In this document: positions 51,027 through 62,802 of the stretch, in pieces
How the letters are laid out: every line of letters starts with the position of its first letter
Numbering within the stretch: the stretch's first letter is position 1
From: Cephalotrichum gorgonifer
Taxonomy: Eukaryota; Ascomycota; Sordariomycetes; Microascales; Microascaceae
NCBI GenBank assembly: GCA_900312665.1
Contig: ONZQ02000002.1
Coordinates: 885,612 to 949,611 of the forward strand
DNA: 64,000 nt
Direction: 5' to 3'
The notes under the pieces: generated by a model
Told to the model about the DNA's origin: nothing
The model's input: the letters and a program-made list of their open reading frames with translations, nothing else
Database searches by the model: none
Made by a program: the position numbers and the translations under genes

Positions 51027-52869
51027 TTAGTTCACGGGCCCCTGGTTGACCTTGCAACACATCAGCCCCTCGCAGACCTTGGCGCAGATCAGCTGGCACT
51101 CATTCTTAATGATCTGCGCCCCGTGACTCGCCACACGCATCCTCGTCTCACCGCTCGCGTCGGCACTCCTGATGTCAAGGGATGATGACGATGTGGCCGT
51201 CGTCTGCGGCAGAAGCAGCGGCTGCGAGTCGTCTGGCGAGCGAGGCTCTCGGCTCTCGCGGTTGTGGATGGAGAGCTCAGGCTGGAGGGTGGCGGAGTGG
51301 ATGCCGTAGGCGTGGAGGCACTCGTTTATGTGCTTGCCCGTCTCGATGAAGGTCGGGACGGAGTCGTCCGAGACGACGACGTGGACGGAGGCGATGGCCT
51401 TTTGTTCGTTCAGGCGCCAGACGTGGAGCTCGTGGACGGACTCGATTCCGGGGACCTACCAATTGTTAGACATCCGAGATGAGGCGAGTATGGGGGGACT
51501 ACCAATGGACACGGGTGGTTGTCGGAGGGGAGGGGATGCCCCGCTTACCTTCTCAAGATCATGCTTGATATCGTCCAGGTTCACCCCCGCCGGTGTAGTC
51601 TGGAGAAGGATGGACCCGGAGCTCTTCACGAGAGGTAGCGCAGACCCGAAGATCATAATCGCTATGAACAAGCTCACGGCCGGGTCCGCGTAGAAGCGTG
51701 CCTCACTCTTGGCCTTCCAGATGGCGATCGCCGCGACCATTACACCGATGTTGTTGATGGCGTCTCCGATGACGTGGACGATGACGCCCATCATGCCGAG
51801 GTCGTGGCCTGGTGCCGCGAGGGAAAGGCCCGCATGGCGGTGTTCGTGGTGGCGGATGGCGGGCTGGCGGCACGGAACGCGTACTGTTAGTACTGCTGTC
51901 TAGATCAGGGGAGAAGCTGGGACGGGAGAGTTTACCGTGCTGCTGGAGGTGGTGTCGGGGTCCACGGGCTTATCATTCTCCTGGCTCTTCTCGTCGTCGT
52001 GGCCGTGATTGTGTTCGTGACTGTCTTCATGGCTATACCCATGACTGTGTCCGTGGCCGTGATCTATACAACAGGATGATAAGAACTCAACTCACCTCGC
52101 GTAGGGGGCTTTATTAGTACAATAACATTGACCTACCGTGTAGGAAGAAGAGGCTTATGACGTTCAGGAAAAGACCAACACCCCCCAGAATGAGAACAGT
52201 CATGGGATCCTCAACGGCTACCGACAGTCAAAAAGCGGGTTAGCCATCCGAGTTCTAGTCTCCGGAAACCTCAAGCGAAAAAAAAAGGGGGGGGTGGGGG
52301 GGGGGTGGGTAACTCACGTCTCACCTCCACGAATCGCTCGATCGACTGGAGAAAGATGCTTACACCGAGGGCCAGGAGGAACACGCCATTGAAGAACCCT
52401 CCAAGAAGCTGGCCCCGCTGCCATCCGAAGGAGAGCGCCTGGGGAGTCGTGCTACGCTCTGATATCTATCGCGTAAAACAGGGTTAGACCGATTTGTCTT
52501 GGGAATCCAGTGAGCTCGCTCGGGGGGTGACACACCAGTACGGCGGCCAAGGCGACGCAGAATCCGATGAGGTCGTTAAGCTGTGACTGAGTTAGCAAAT
52601 GTGCCGTCCGGTGCTGGGGCTCTTGGAGAGAGAGAGAAAAGGGGGGCGGAGACACACGTAGTGGAAGGCGTCCGCGACGAGGGCTAATGAACCAGTACGG
52701 AAGCCAACTACGAGGCGCGGGGTTAGCTGAGGTTCATGGGTGGGAAAGAGGCCAGGTAAAGCCCCGGGCGTTCCTTACAGATCAATTCGGCGAGGAAGAA
52801 GCTGAATGAGATGCCAATCGTGACGATCAGCTTCTGCTTCTTACTGAGTTTGAACATCTGAAGCCCCAT
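51027..52869 (-). CDS. Vacuolar zinc transporter, cation diffusion facilitator (ZRC1/COT1/ZnT type), 428 aa
   Basis: Eight exons (minus): 52779-52869, 52658-52707, 52536-52580, 52318-52465, 52137-52217, 51936-52063, 51549-51863 and 51027-51455. Frame and family decide several sites: exon 4 ends at FVEVR-P, and exon 7 starts at PAIRHHEH after an ACTAACAG branch. Six membrane helices are expected. Both HxxxD zinc-site motifs are present: HYLND in helix II and HVIGD in helix V. The His-rich loop (from residue 139, DHGHGHSHGYSHEDSHEHNHGH) has nine histidines, with four more in the next exon. The cytosolic C-terminal domain starts VPGIESVHELHVWRLNE and ends with a cysteine-bearing tail (LICAKVCEGLMCCK). 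It exchanges protons for zinc (possibly cobalt or cadmium), filling the vacuole or secretory lumen. Exons are more numerous than in any neighbour. Confidence 0.92.
52278..52310. repeat. Homopolymer tract A9-G8-T-G10-T-G3 in zinc-transporter intron 4
   Basis: The run sits inside the intron 52218-52317. On the coding strand it reads as C-tracts then T9 just after the GTGAGTTA donor. The plus strand could form a G-quadruplex. It is slippage-prone and could differ between isolates. Confidence 0.65.
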
Positions 52870-54461
52870 TTTCGGTTGTATTCTGATTTCTGAGGTTAGA
52901 GTTGTGTTAACCGCCGAGACTAATGAAGAAGCAGAAACGAGAAACGAACTCGTTTGAATAGTTGTAGGTTGGGATGAACGCAGTGGGATGGATTCCGGAT
53001 GTATTTTTGGGGGGAACCAATTGCCCTGGGATGGGACAATGGGCAACCGGTGGTTCCCTAAGGGGTAGGTAGGAGCTTGATCTATGAAACACGGAAGACT
53101 TGCCGTTGTGGAACGTTGGTCTGGCCCAGCTTGCAGCAACAGATGATAAGACGGACACAGGAGGGAACTTTTTTTTTTTTCCCTGGACGCGTGATATGTC
53201 GGAGTAGCCAATGTCGAGGAAGGGGAAGGGGAAAGGGACGGGTGGCGGCGGGCGTCTTGCGAGTTTGTTTGCAAGGAAGAGTCTTTCTACTCTCGGGGGT
53301 GATATAAGAGGGCGCGGGATACTGCGTGGCCGCCTTGCAGTTTAGTACAGTTGGCTATGATACTTTTTGAATAGAGCCGAGCACGCCATACAGGTATGGG
53401 TATGGGGACGACGGGGATGAGTACGTTAGAATGCAATGGTGTTTAGTTTCGGGGTTTGTGTTGCAATTGTCTGCCGTGGTGCCGATGTAGACATAGATAT
53501 GTGTTTAAGCGTACAAGACGAGTTCACAGTTGAGCTTAAGTATAATGTGAGAACAGTCTGGTCAAAGCAGCGGGATACAAGTATTATGGGTGACTATGAT
53601 GATATGGCCGAGGCAAGGAGGCAAGCAAACCCACAGGGTGCGTTTCAACCACCCACACACTCTTTCAGTAGTCATAATTCGAGCTGTCACAGGAAGCCCG
53701 GTTGGTGAAACCGGGGATCCTTTGGTGATCTTCCTGCAGGGGGCAAACGGGAAACGGTTCGGGCGTCCAGGGGCAACTGGAGCCGGCATTACCACTGTGG
53801 GATTGAGTCTCACACATTGCCGCTTATCCGTCCACTGGCCTCAGTTCGCCTGTTCTCGCCTTGTTGTACTCGCATGTACGTTGTCAATATCTTCCGTTCC
53901 GCTCCGGCGACTTGAGTGACTGGGTAGGGACATGGAGCTTCGGCATTTGAGAGGATGGTATTACTTTGTGTACCTGCACTAGTACGGAGTATTACTCCGA
54001 GAATTATATTTTGTGATCGGTTGTCGGGCGGAGCGGGACCGTGCGCATTGATACCTTGGTCCATGACGATGTTAATAGCTAATATGTACTAAATCCGTAT
54101 TAGTTAATGCTTGTAGTTAATTGTTTCGTGCACCTGCTTATTAACCAACGACGACTGTCCCATCCCACATGGTAGGCGGTGAGAGCGACTCGAATTCTGC
54201 CGTCCATCGTCTCGCCTTGAGCTTCGGCAAAGCGCTCGACGACGACAAGCTGCAACAGAGCTACGGAGTATCCAGCATCCATCTCCTGGTCCGGTGGCTT
54301 CAATGCTCTGAGAACATCCTTGCCGATTGGCGACATCTTGTCATATTCAATCTTCTCTTCTCGGCTTCCATCCCATAAACACAGAAGGAGGAGCTCCTGG
54401 CTCGGGATGAAGCCCCCCGCACCGCGCAACCCGCGATAATCAGCGCGCTCACACCTCCTCC
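52870..54461. promoter_or_regulatory. Divergent region between zinc transporter and IML1
   Basis: 1.6 kb without a supportable gene. It contains a T12 run (53169-53180), the motif AGTACGGAGTATTACTCCGA (53981-54000), and another TACGGAGTA near 54261. ORFs of 90-127 codons (53436-54483) overlap in several frames and have no recognisable domains. Confidence 0.45.
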
Positions 54462-57400
54462 ATGTCGCGTAATGTCCCGCCAACTCCGTCCGGCGGCCGG
54501 AGAATCACGAGCCGGACGTCCCTAAGCCGTCAATTTAATAACTCAACCGCTGCCAATATACCCCACCATGCCTCGCCACGATCACCGGACACCGCCTCTT
54601 CCTCCTCTACCGCCCGCGCCGTACCGCACCCGGCCTCTAAGAAGAAGCTCGAGCGGGTTTGCACCGTTGCCGTGAACGAGAGCTACCCGCCCGGCGAAGT
54701 TCTGCTCAACCTCGACATTCTGAGCGAGATAAAGCCCGGAACGCTGGTCTCTATATCCCACCTCAAGTCGGAACCTGAGAAGGCTTCCGGCCCTCACGGT
54801 GGCCCGAGCAGACAGCAGACCTTCTCCGGCGATCATGGCGCAGGTGCGAAGCCAGGCTCGGCGCGGGAGGATGACGGGGGGGACTCGTCGAAGCGACGAT
54901 ATGTCTTCACGGCCAAGGACATGCCGAAGGAGAAGAAGGCTCGCCATCCGTCTACGGAGCTTTATGTACCGAAACACGTTGCGGATAATTTCGGGATGAA
55001 GAAAGGGACCCGAGTTGTTTTAGCCCCGGTATGCTCCGCTCTATTGTTCCGCCAGATACGACGAGTTACTAACGCCCACCTAGATCGACGAGAGCAACCC
55101 GGTAGTCCAAGCGTCCCATGTTGAGCTCACCTTCCGCGACCAATACCTCGCCCGGGCTGACCTGTGGAGGATGACTGTCCACGAACTCACCGAACGCACC
55201 GTATACAAGGGAGAGTCTATCCTGTTCCTGGGGACAATCAAGGCCCAGGTATCAGCCGTCTTCGTCGAGGGCAGGAGGGTAAATTCGGCCTTCTTCTCGC
55301 GCGATACCCGCCCCATCTTTCGGAGCGAGTCGGCCAAATACGTCTTGTTCATCCAGATGGCTCGAGAGATGTGGGACTTCGACTCTGACGGGTCAGGCGA
55401 GATTATGTTCAACAAGGTTGTGAACGGATTCCTTCCAGCCCTGTTCAAGAAATGGAACCTCCTCAAAGTCAGACATCTCGTCACCATAGTACTCTTCGCT
55501 CGTGTCGAGTACGACGCCGGCCTCACCGACAACATCATATACAACACTGTGACAGACTACTACACCGGCCGCCAACCTTCAGGTCTGAGGCGTCCGTACA
55601 AGGACTTCTACCGGGTCGTGGTGAATGAGATGGCGAGCGTGGAGTGGGCTACCATCCTCAAGCAGTTGAAGAAGGAGTTCAACGTGTTCCGCCGCGATAT
55701 TAGCCTGAACCACATACGGCCCGAGGTCAACTTCGTATCCGTCGCCCTGGATGCGAACGGTAACCATATTGCCCCACATCGAGTGAAGGCGGTATCCTCT
55801 CTAGCCATGTATGGTAACCTAATCGAGGCTGTCAACCTGGCCGCCTCGCAGTACGCACACGACTATATCGACCGAGATCTTATGAGGACGGGAATCTCGA
55901 TAGTCGTCATCAGCCCGGGGCCGGGAGTGTTCGAAGTTGACTATGAGTCCTTACGCCGCACGACCGAGTCACTTGTGGGCAATGGTATCGGGATTGATAT
56001 CATCTGTGTGCCGAAAATCCCTCTCCACTCGGTCCCGCTCTTCAAATACCGTAACCCTCATCTCGCCCAACAGAAGGAAAGATTCTATCATAGCAGAGGC
56101 AGCACGCCGAAGCGGGGGTCCCTTGTCGGGAGCTACCAGTCAAACGTGGGCTCGGTGTCACCAAAAGGGGTGGAATTATCTCACCGCGACTTCAACGCCG
56201 TGCATTCGACGGATGAGTGGTGCTACGCGCTTCCTCAATGGCTGCACGTATCCTACTGGACCGGCACGTCGGAAGACGCACTATCCTACCAGGGCATTGC
56301 ACTTTCTGTCAACCCCGGAGGAGAGGAGACGGATGAGGAGTTCACCATCAGGTGTAGAATGTACGATCTGCAGATGCGGAGTGTGCTCGAGACCAACGAG
56401 ATCGAGACGGCTCCGTTAATGTCAGACCCTCTCTTCCCGTCGAGCGCCGTGATCGAGAGCGGCGGTACCCACCGGCCTCGCCAGACCGGGACTAACGAGA
56501 TCGCCCACATTCCTAATACCCGGGTCCCGGAAGGCTTGTTTGATCACGTCTACGGGTTCATAAAATTTGCGCCGGACCGCATGCTGAAACCCGGGGAGAA
56601 GTCGCTGTGGAAGCAGCTCCAGGAATATGATAACTCTCGTGCCAAGCTCCCGAAAGAGACTTCTCCCTACCCGTATAAGAGCGGCCGCGATCTGGACGAC
56701 AGCTCAAAGCGGCAATTGCTAGTAGACCCGAGTGTTTTCGCCACCTCTCTTCCAGAGAACAAGCCCGTTATTCCCACCAGAATCGTGTCAGGTAATCGAA
56801 AGATGTCGGCTAACCTAGGGGAGAGCGGCAGGGTCGGCCGCGACTTGTTGAACCCTGGCAGACCTCCCCCGCGCCCCGCTCCTCCTCCGCCGGCGCGCGT
56901 ACAGACATCGCCCGTAAAGCCTCAGAAGCTTATGCGGCACATTAGCCTTGGCCAACGTGGATTTGGAATCGCCGCACCCAAGGCCGCTGTGGCAGAGGTT
57001 CGGATAGAGACGGTCAGCGCATCGAACTCTTCACGTCCTTCCCTCCCCCCGTCGAGGGGATCCGAGATTTCGACGGGCCGCGAATCCCTCAACCGGCGGC
57101 CGATGTCTCCCCGCTCTATCACCAAGCGACCGCCATTCTCGCCGGATTCTCTACGGCTGGATTTACCAGATGCTCGTGCCACGGCTACTTCTGCTGGTGG
57201 TATTCCGTCAACGCCGAGCATTCCCATCATCACGAAACCCAATTTCTCATCCCTGCTTCCCGAGGCCCATACGCTCAAGCCGGAATGGTCGAATACCTCT
57301 CCGCTGGCACGGAAGAGTCGGACATCGGAGGACCGGGACGCGAAGTTCTCCAGCGTACTCAGGGCGGAAGATGCCCAGAAGGTGTACAATAGCAAGCTGA

Positions 57401-60171
57401 GAGCCGGTGCGCTCCCCGACCTGCCTACTACCCTATCTCCTACGTCAGCCGTCTCTCCATGGCTTACTGTTCTTAACCCTTCCAATCCGGATGCAAACAA
57501 GGTGGACGACACGATGCTTTTCAGCCGCTGGCAGCACGTCTTCCCTCGAACGTCTAAGATGAAGATGATGAAGTGGAAGGCCTTGTGTTGTCCGGCCGCG
57601 GTGCCCCTGACGACGGAGTATTTCCCATCAAGGACGCAGTTCGAGAACGAGTATGAGTCTAAGCCGTATAATATCGCGCAGAACGACGACGAGGATGTGG
57701 CTGAGGGAGATAGAAACAGCAGGGAACACTTCCTGAGGGAGCTCATCAGCCTTAGGTTTTCCCAGGGTTTCCAGTTTGTGGTTGGCGACGCCGTAAAGGA
57801 TGCTTTCGGTCAGAAAACACTCAAGATCGCCGACATATTCGCGCGTGACCAGAAGCTGGAAGATGGGGCGAGTGTGTTCATGTCTGTTGGTAATACTATC
57901 CACCAGCTGTCCTGCGTCAACGGCTCCGACGTGGAGGTGAACATCTACTCGAGGAAGCCGCCAGCAAGCACGCCGCATATGCTTCCACTCCCCTCGGTGT
58001 ACAGACCGGCCATCAGGACGCTTCTTGATAGCACCTACCAGACCCGAGAGCTCGACATCGTTAGTCCGCGGTCGGAGAGGGACTGGAACTACATTGACGC
58101 CTATCTTGCGGGCCACACAGACGAGATGACGGAGCACCTGAGGTTCTGGAGGGCGAGATTTGTCCTCATCCCCGTCGATCTCCGACCGTCGGCGTTGCCT
58201 AGGATGCACGACGAGGACAACGCGGAGGAGATTCGCATTGAGGGCATCCGGCGGCTTGCACAACATTGGCAGAGGTATCGGTATCAAACCCCATCGGAGC
58301 AACGGTTCCAGTCCATCTCGCGGAGCAAAAACAAGGATCCAAACCCACTTGATATTGTGTTCAAGACGGAAGACCCATCCGTAGTCATCGCCGCGGAGCT
58401 CGAAACTCTCCCGTTGATAGAGGGGTTGGAGGGCATACCACGCAGGGGCCAGCTGCTTTCGAGAAAGGAGCGCTTCACAAAGGAGAACTTAACCATGGCG
58501 GCCCTCGCGGAGAGCATGCAGCAGCCGGTTGAGAGCGGCGGGGTAAGGATGCAGAACCGAAGGTGGCACCTGCGTATGCACTATAACTGCTTTATCGGAT
58601 CGGACATGACGACGTGGCTGCTAGACAACGTCGAGGACCTCAAGAGCCGCGAGGAGGCTGAGGCGCTCGGCAAGTTGTTGATGGCCTCAGAGGACGAGGG
58701 CGGCCTAAAGGGGAAAGAGAAGGAGAAGGATAGGGGAGAGGGGCTGAAGAAGGAGCGGGGCTCGGGGCTCTTCGTGCACGTCGAGAAACGGCACGACTTC
58801 CGCGATGGACAATACTTTTACCAGATGAGCGAGGAGTACGCGAAGCCGGGGGTGCCGGCGGGGTGGTTCAGCACAAGGAAGCGCGAGAGCACGGTGCCGT
58901 CCACGCCGTCTTTTGATCCCGCTATGCGTGATTCACCTCGGAATACCCGGTCCGGTTCGGTACGGACGGAATCCCCCCTCGGATCCTCGTCCTCAACGCC
59001 GACAATGACTCCGGCTGGTGGCAAGCATCGAGATCGGCCACGGGTGATGCTCAGCAAGGTCATAAAGTACGACGTCGACCCCCGCGGGCGCTCATACCGG
59101 CCCGAGCGCATCAACCTCCACTACGACCGCCTCCACAACCCCGACGCGTGTTTCCACCTCCGGCTCGAGTGGATGAACGTCACGGCCAAACTCATCGAGG
59201 ACGCGGTGGAGACGTGGGCCAGGGAGGTGGCTCCCTTCGGCCTCCGCCTCGTCGAGGTCCCCATCAAGGAGGCTTGCACCATCACGAACATAAATCCGTT
59301 CAAGCGGCCGTACCTCATTCACCTGGCAGCTCCGCCGCCTGACAAGTGCCCTCAGGCGTACGTCGATCCCGGCAGCGCCATGGAACAGCAGACGAACAAG
59401 CTGTTCTACCAGAAGGCCATCCTCCGGAAGTTTGACTTCGTTCTGGACTACGAGGCGGCATCGAATTTCCCCAGCGACGTCGACGTGAGATACTCGTGGG
59501 GGAACCCGGACTTCCGGTACTCGCAGTATATCCACCGCTCGGGCGTCCTCCTGGCCGAAATCACCGACGCGGGCGACTTTTTGCTGATGGGGAACAGCCT
59601 ATGTAATAACCGCGGGACCATGCACAAGGACCCCAAGGAGGCGGCTCGGTACGCCGATACCCCGACGGGCAATAATGGCGGGAGGATGATGATCGGGAGC
59701 TACATGCCCGATAGCGCGGTACCGCCGGGGAGTCCCCTCTCCAGAGCAGGCGGTCACCTCGGTACGTCGGCATCGCCCGGACTTCGGCCCACAGCGGCAG
59801 CAGTGACACCGGCGGCGACGGCGACGGATCCGGAGGGGATAAAGAGGGAGATAGATGCCTTCTGCCAAGACGCGGAGGCTCTGGAGCGTTTCTACCGTGA
59901 GACGCTGGAGAAGGAGACGGTTGTTCAGACGCCGGTAGCCGAGGCCGGGGAGTGGTCGTCTACTAGTGGCGTGGGGCCTGGGGGCCTGGAGGTCGTGCCT
60001 GAGGCGAATATTCCCGTCTTGGGGCTGCCGCCTGGGATTTTGAGGGATGGGAGGGATAGGGAGGGGAGCCCGAGTAGGGGGGCGTTCGCGGGGCAGGGGC
60101 TGGGCGTGGCGGCTTTTAGGAGGAGGAGCGTGCAGGACGGGATTGGGCTGGGTGGGTTGCAGAAGATGTAG
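54462..60171 (+). CDS. IML1: IML1 / DEPDC5, GATOR1-SEACIT subunit, 1884 aa
   Basis: Exons 54462-55028 and 55084-60171, phase 0; the junction reads RVVLAP-IDESNPVVQ. The N-terminal domain (VCTVAVNESYPPGEVLLNLDIL) is followed by a conserved structural block with FRDQYLARADLWRM and YKGESILFLGTIKAQV. A VWA-like part follows (HRVKAVSSLAMYGNLIEAVNLAA...GISIVVISPGPGVFEVDY). A DEP domain lies at about 1328-1438 (RRWHLRMHYNCFIGSDMTTWLLDNV), interrupted by a charged insert (KGKEKEKDRGEGLKKERG). A C-terminal domain carries FYQKAILRKFDFVLDYEA and a GDFLLMGN block. Iml1 with Npr2 and Npr3 is the GTPase-activating complex for Gtr1, restraining TORC1 at the vacuole when amino acids are scarce. Low-complexity Ser/Pro linkers sit between domains. 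Complete and confident. Confidence 0.95.
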
Positions 60172-60684
60172 TGTAGTGTAAGATGGCGGGGGAATCTCTG
60201 GACTAATAACCTCGGCGCACTGAGAGCGTCCCGTATTTACAAAACAAGGGAATAATACTCATTTTCATGGCTCGAAACGGCGGCTAACGGACGTGAAAAT
60301 ATTCAGCCGCCCCACGGCCATGTAAAAGGAGATGTCCGCTGTATTGAATCATAAGAAGGTCGAAGCATATTATCTGCCGTGCGAAGTAGTCAGAAGAGGC
60401 GGTAACGTATGTCTTTGCGGCTACGCTAAGGCTCCTCGTCCTACTGGCGACTCAACTACCTGGCAGCCACGATACATTCGTTCATATCTTTTAATTTGTT
60501 GTAATGAGACGTAAGCTAACTTACAGGGATATGTTGATCGAACATTATACTGTACAAGAAGAGCACGAAACAAAAAAAGACCCAACAAACCTCCAGTACC
60601 CGCAAGCGCTTCGGGGGTGGTAGGTGGACAGGGGCACGCTTCCCGGCCCCCGCACCGCGATCCAACACAAAATTTCGAGGCCTC
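60172..60684. other. Intergenic region between convergent IML1 and TIM21
   Basis: 513 bp containing both 3' untranslated regions. A 60-codon plus-strand ORF at 60332 has no features. Nothing else seen. Confidence 0.5.
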
Positions 60685-61747
60685 TTACCCAAAGTTGATG
60701 CCCAGGAACCTCGTCTTCTTCTTCGCGGCCGCCCCGGCCGCCTTCTTCTCCTCGTCGGCGTTCTTCAGGTAGACCCTGTGGTGGCCCCTGACGTCGACGA
60801 AGAGGTACTTGTACTCGAAGTCGCCGTCGCCCTGCTTGGGGTGCCGCGTCATGTGCAGCTGGGCGAGGCCCTTGTTCAGGGGGCCGTCGACCTGCGTGTG
60901 GGAGGTTGGTAGTTAGATTCTAGATTCGAGCGGACCCTCCCCCCCTTCCTTGCTACACGTACTTCGATAGGGGTAGGGCTGAGGGCGTAAAACTTACGTG
61001 GAACTTCATCATCAGATGCTCAACGCCGTACCTATCCTGGTAGATGGTCGATCTGAACGTTTCATGCCAGGTCAGCTTCCCTTATAGTTCCGTTTTCCCT
61101 GCTATAGTCTCGGAGAGCAGACACTGGCTCGGGAGTGTGGTACTCACGCGATGGGACGGGCCCTCCGCCATTTGTTGTACGTTTCCTCCCCGTGCGCCAT
61201 GATCTTCTTCGGGTCGCCTAGCAGGGACTGGCACACAGGATCCTTCTTAATGAGGTCTACCGCGCGGCTGAAGTTGGCGACCTTGCTGTCTGGCGCAAAG
61301 ACTTCGGTGAAGAGGAGATAGGTGACGACTCCCTATGGTTCTTGTTAACAAGTGATTCAAGAGGGGGTGCATGAGAGGTATGCCATGTCGGATAAAAATC
61401 CGAGAAGGGGCTCAAAGGAATAGATATAAATAAAATAAAATAAAACTTACTGTGAGTCCGAGCCCGGCGAGTATGAGACCGAAGTTAAAGCTCTGTTGGG
61501 TGGCCCTCGCGGTCTTCTCACCGGCGGAGAGGTCCGACCAGGCTACACGGCCATCGTCGTTGAACGGCGTTACGGAGCGGCGTCTCGGCTTCGGTGAGGA
61601 CGTCTTCCCGAGGCTCGTCTCGGTGGCATAGCGGCGTTGTAGTAGGACGTGTAGTAGGGCGGGACGGAGGGGGGATGTACGGGTGGAGAGGGTGAGGATG
61701 AGATTGGCAGGCGTCTTCACTGGTACTGAGGGGCGTGCGAGCTTCAT
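60685..61747 (-). CDS. TIM21: Mitochondrial import translocase subunit TIM21, 247 aa
   Basis: Exons 61451-61747, 61148-61332, 60998-61052 and 60685-60891, with matched phases. A basic, hydroxylated presequence ends near LLQRRYATETS. One membrane helix follows at about 88-110 (FNFGLILAGLGLTGVVTYLLFTEVF), its coding split by intron 1. The intermembrane-space domain follows: SKVANFSRAVDLIKKDPVCQSLLGD, then YNKWRRARPIASTIYQDRYGVEHLMMKFHVDGP, then a KYLFVDVRGHHRVYLKN strand. Tim21 docks on Tom22 and links TIM23 to the outer-membrane translocase and to respiratory complexes. The Ala/Lys-rich C-terminus before RFLGINFG is usual for fungi. It is divergent from GLO3 across about 1 kb. Confidence 0.94.
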
Positions 61748-62802
61748 CTTTGCGGTAGCGTGGGATCCAGGGCCATCGTTTAGATCTCCAGTAACGTGGA
61801 GTTCATGGATGGCGGCAGATGACCACGATTTTCGGGATGCGGATACAGGCGTGTGGGTGAGTGTGAGAATTGAGTGGGCGAGTTACTGGCTGGTTACCAG
61901 TACATGTGAAGCCTGTGAAATCTGAGGTGAAGTGCAACCTTCTCCCATGATTGGCTCATATCCATGGTACCCCACCACTTCACCGCGATCCGGCAGATTT
62001 CCGGATATACCTTAATGGGAGACAATGTCTTTACTAAGCCACCTGGATACAAGTGGCTCCTGGCTTCAATGTTCACTTCTGCGTTGCTCTTACTCCTGCC
62101 CAAGACCTGTGAAGCCAGGGATGAAGGATAGATACGGAAATGGGACGGACACCGCTATATAGACACAAGAATGACTCGCAGACCCATTCTTTTAAAACCC
62201 CACTTGAGACGTTCTCTTCGCTAAAACGCCAAAGTACATAGGAATTCAGAAACCTGGGGCGTGTTGGTGGCGCCCGTTGTGTCTCGTGGGGAGCCAGGGA
62301 TGGCCTGAGGCGAGGAGAGGGAGGATATTGCGGTGTCAAGAGCGATGTCAATAACAGATGTTGCGCCAAGAGGAGGCAAGCTAAGGAGGATCGCGATGTT
62401 AAGGCTCTAACTGATATGTTGTGCGCGTGGTCCACGCGTTATCACGTGGCATACGAGCCAGCAGGCAAGGGGTGGCGAGTGGGGTACTGTACAGATCTAC
62501 TTGAGGTCGGGTGATCCTCGGGTGAGTGGCGGGGTGGCCAGGAACCACAGATGTTGCTGCGACGGGCCACTTCACCCGCCTCCGATTCTCCTGAATTTGA
62601 ACTACCAGCCAAACCCGAACGACGTTGCTTATCTTTCACTCGCGATCCCCTCTAACTACCCACTGGTGGCCTGTAGAACACTCTTCCCGGTCGTCTCTGG
62701 AGTTACCCGCTTCGAAGGACCCAACTCTCTCCCTCATCTGTCCTCGTCCCCGGTCCTCTTATCTCCCGCCACCTGTCCCCTGTCTCGCCCGAAACCGCAA
62801 CC
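61748..62802. promoter_or_regulatory. Divergent promoter region, TIM21 / GLO3
   Basis: 1055 bp without a recognisable gene. The last 200 bp before GLO3 are pyrimidine-rich (CTTATCTTTCACTCG, then CCCGTCTCTC-like leader). The 120-codon minus-strand ORF at 62073-62435 has no domain features and is not accepted. Confidence 0.45.

Noticed and set aside
51277..51462. Arg/Pro-rich minus-strand ORF
   Set aside because: It is a wrong frame of the last zinc-transporter exon, which has no internal Met early on and so is easily missed.
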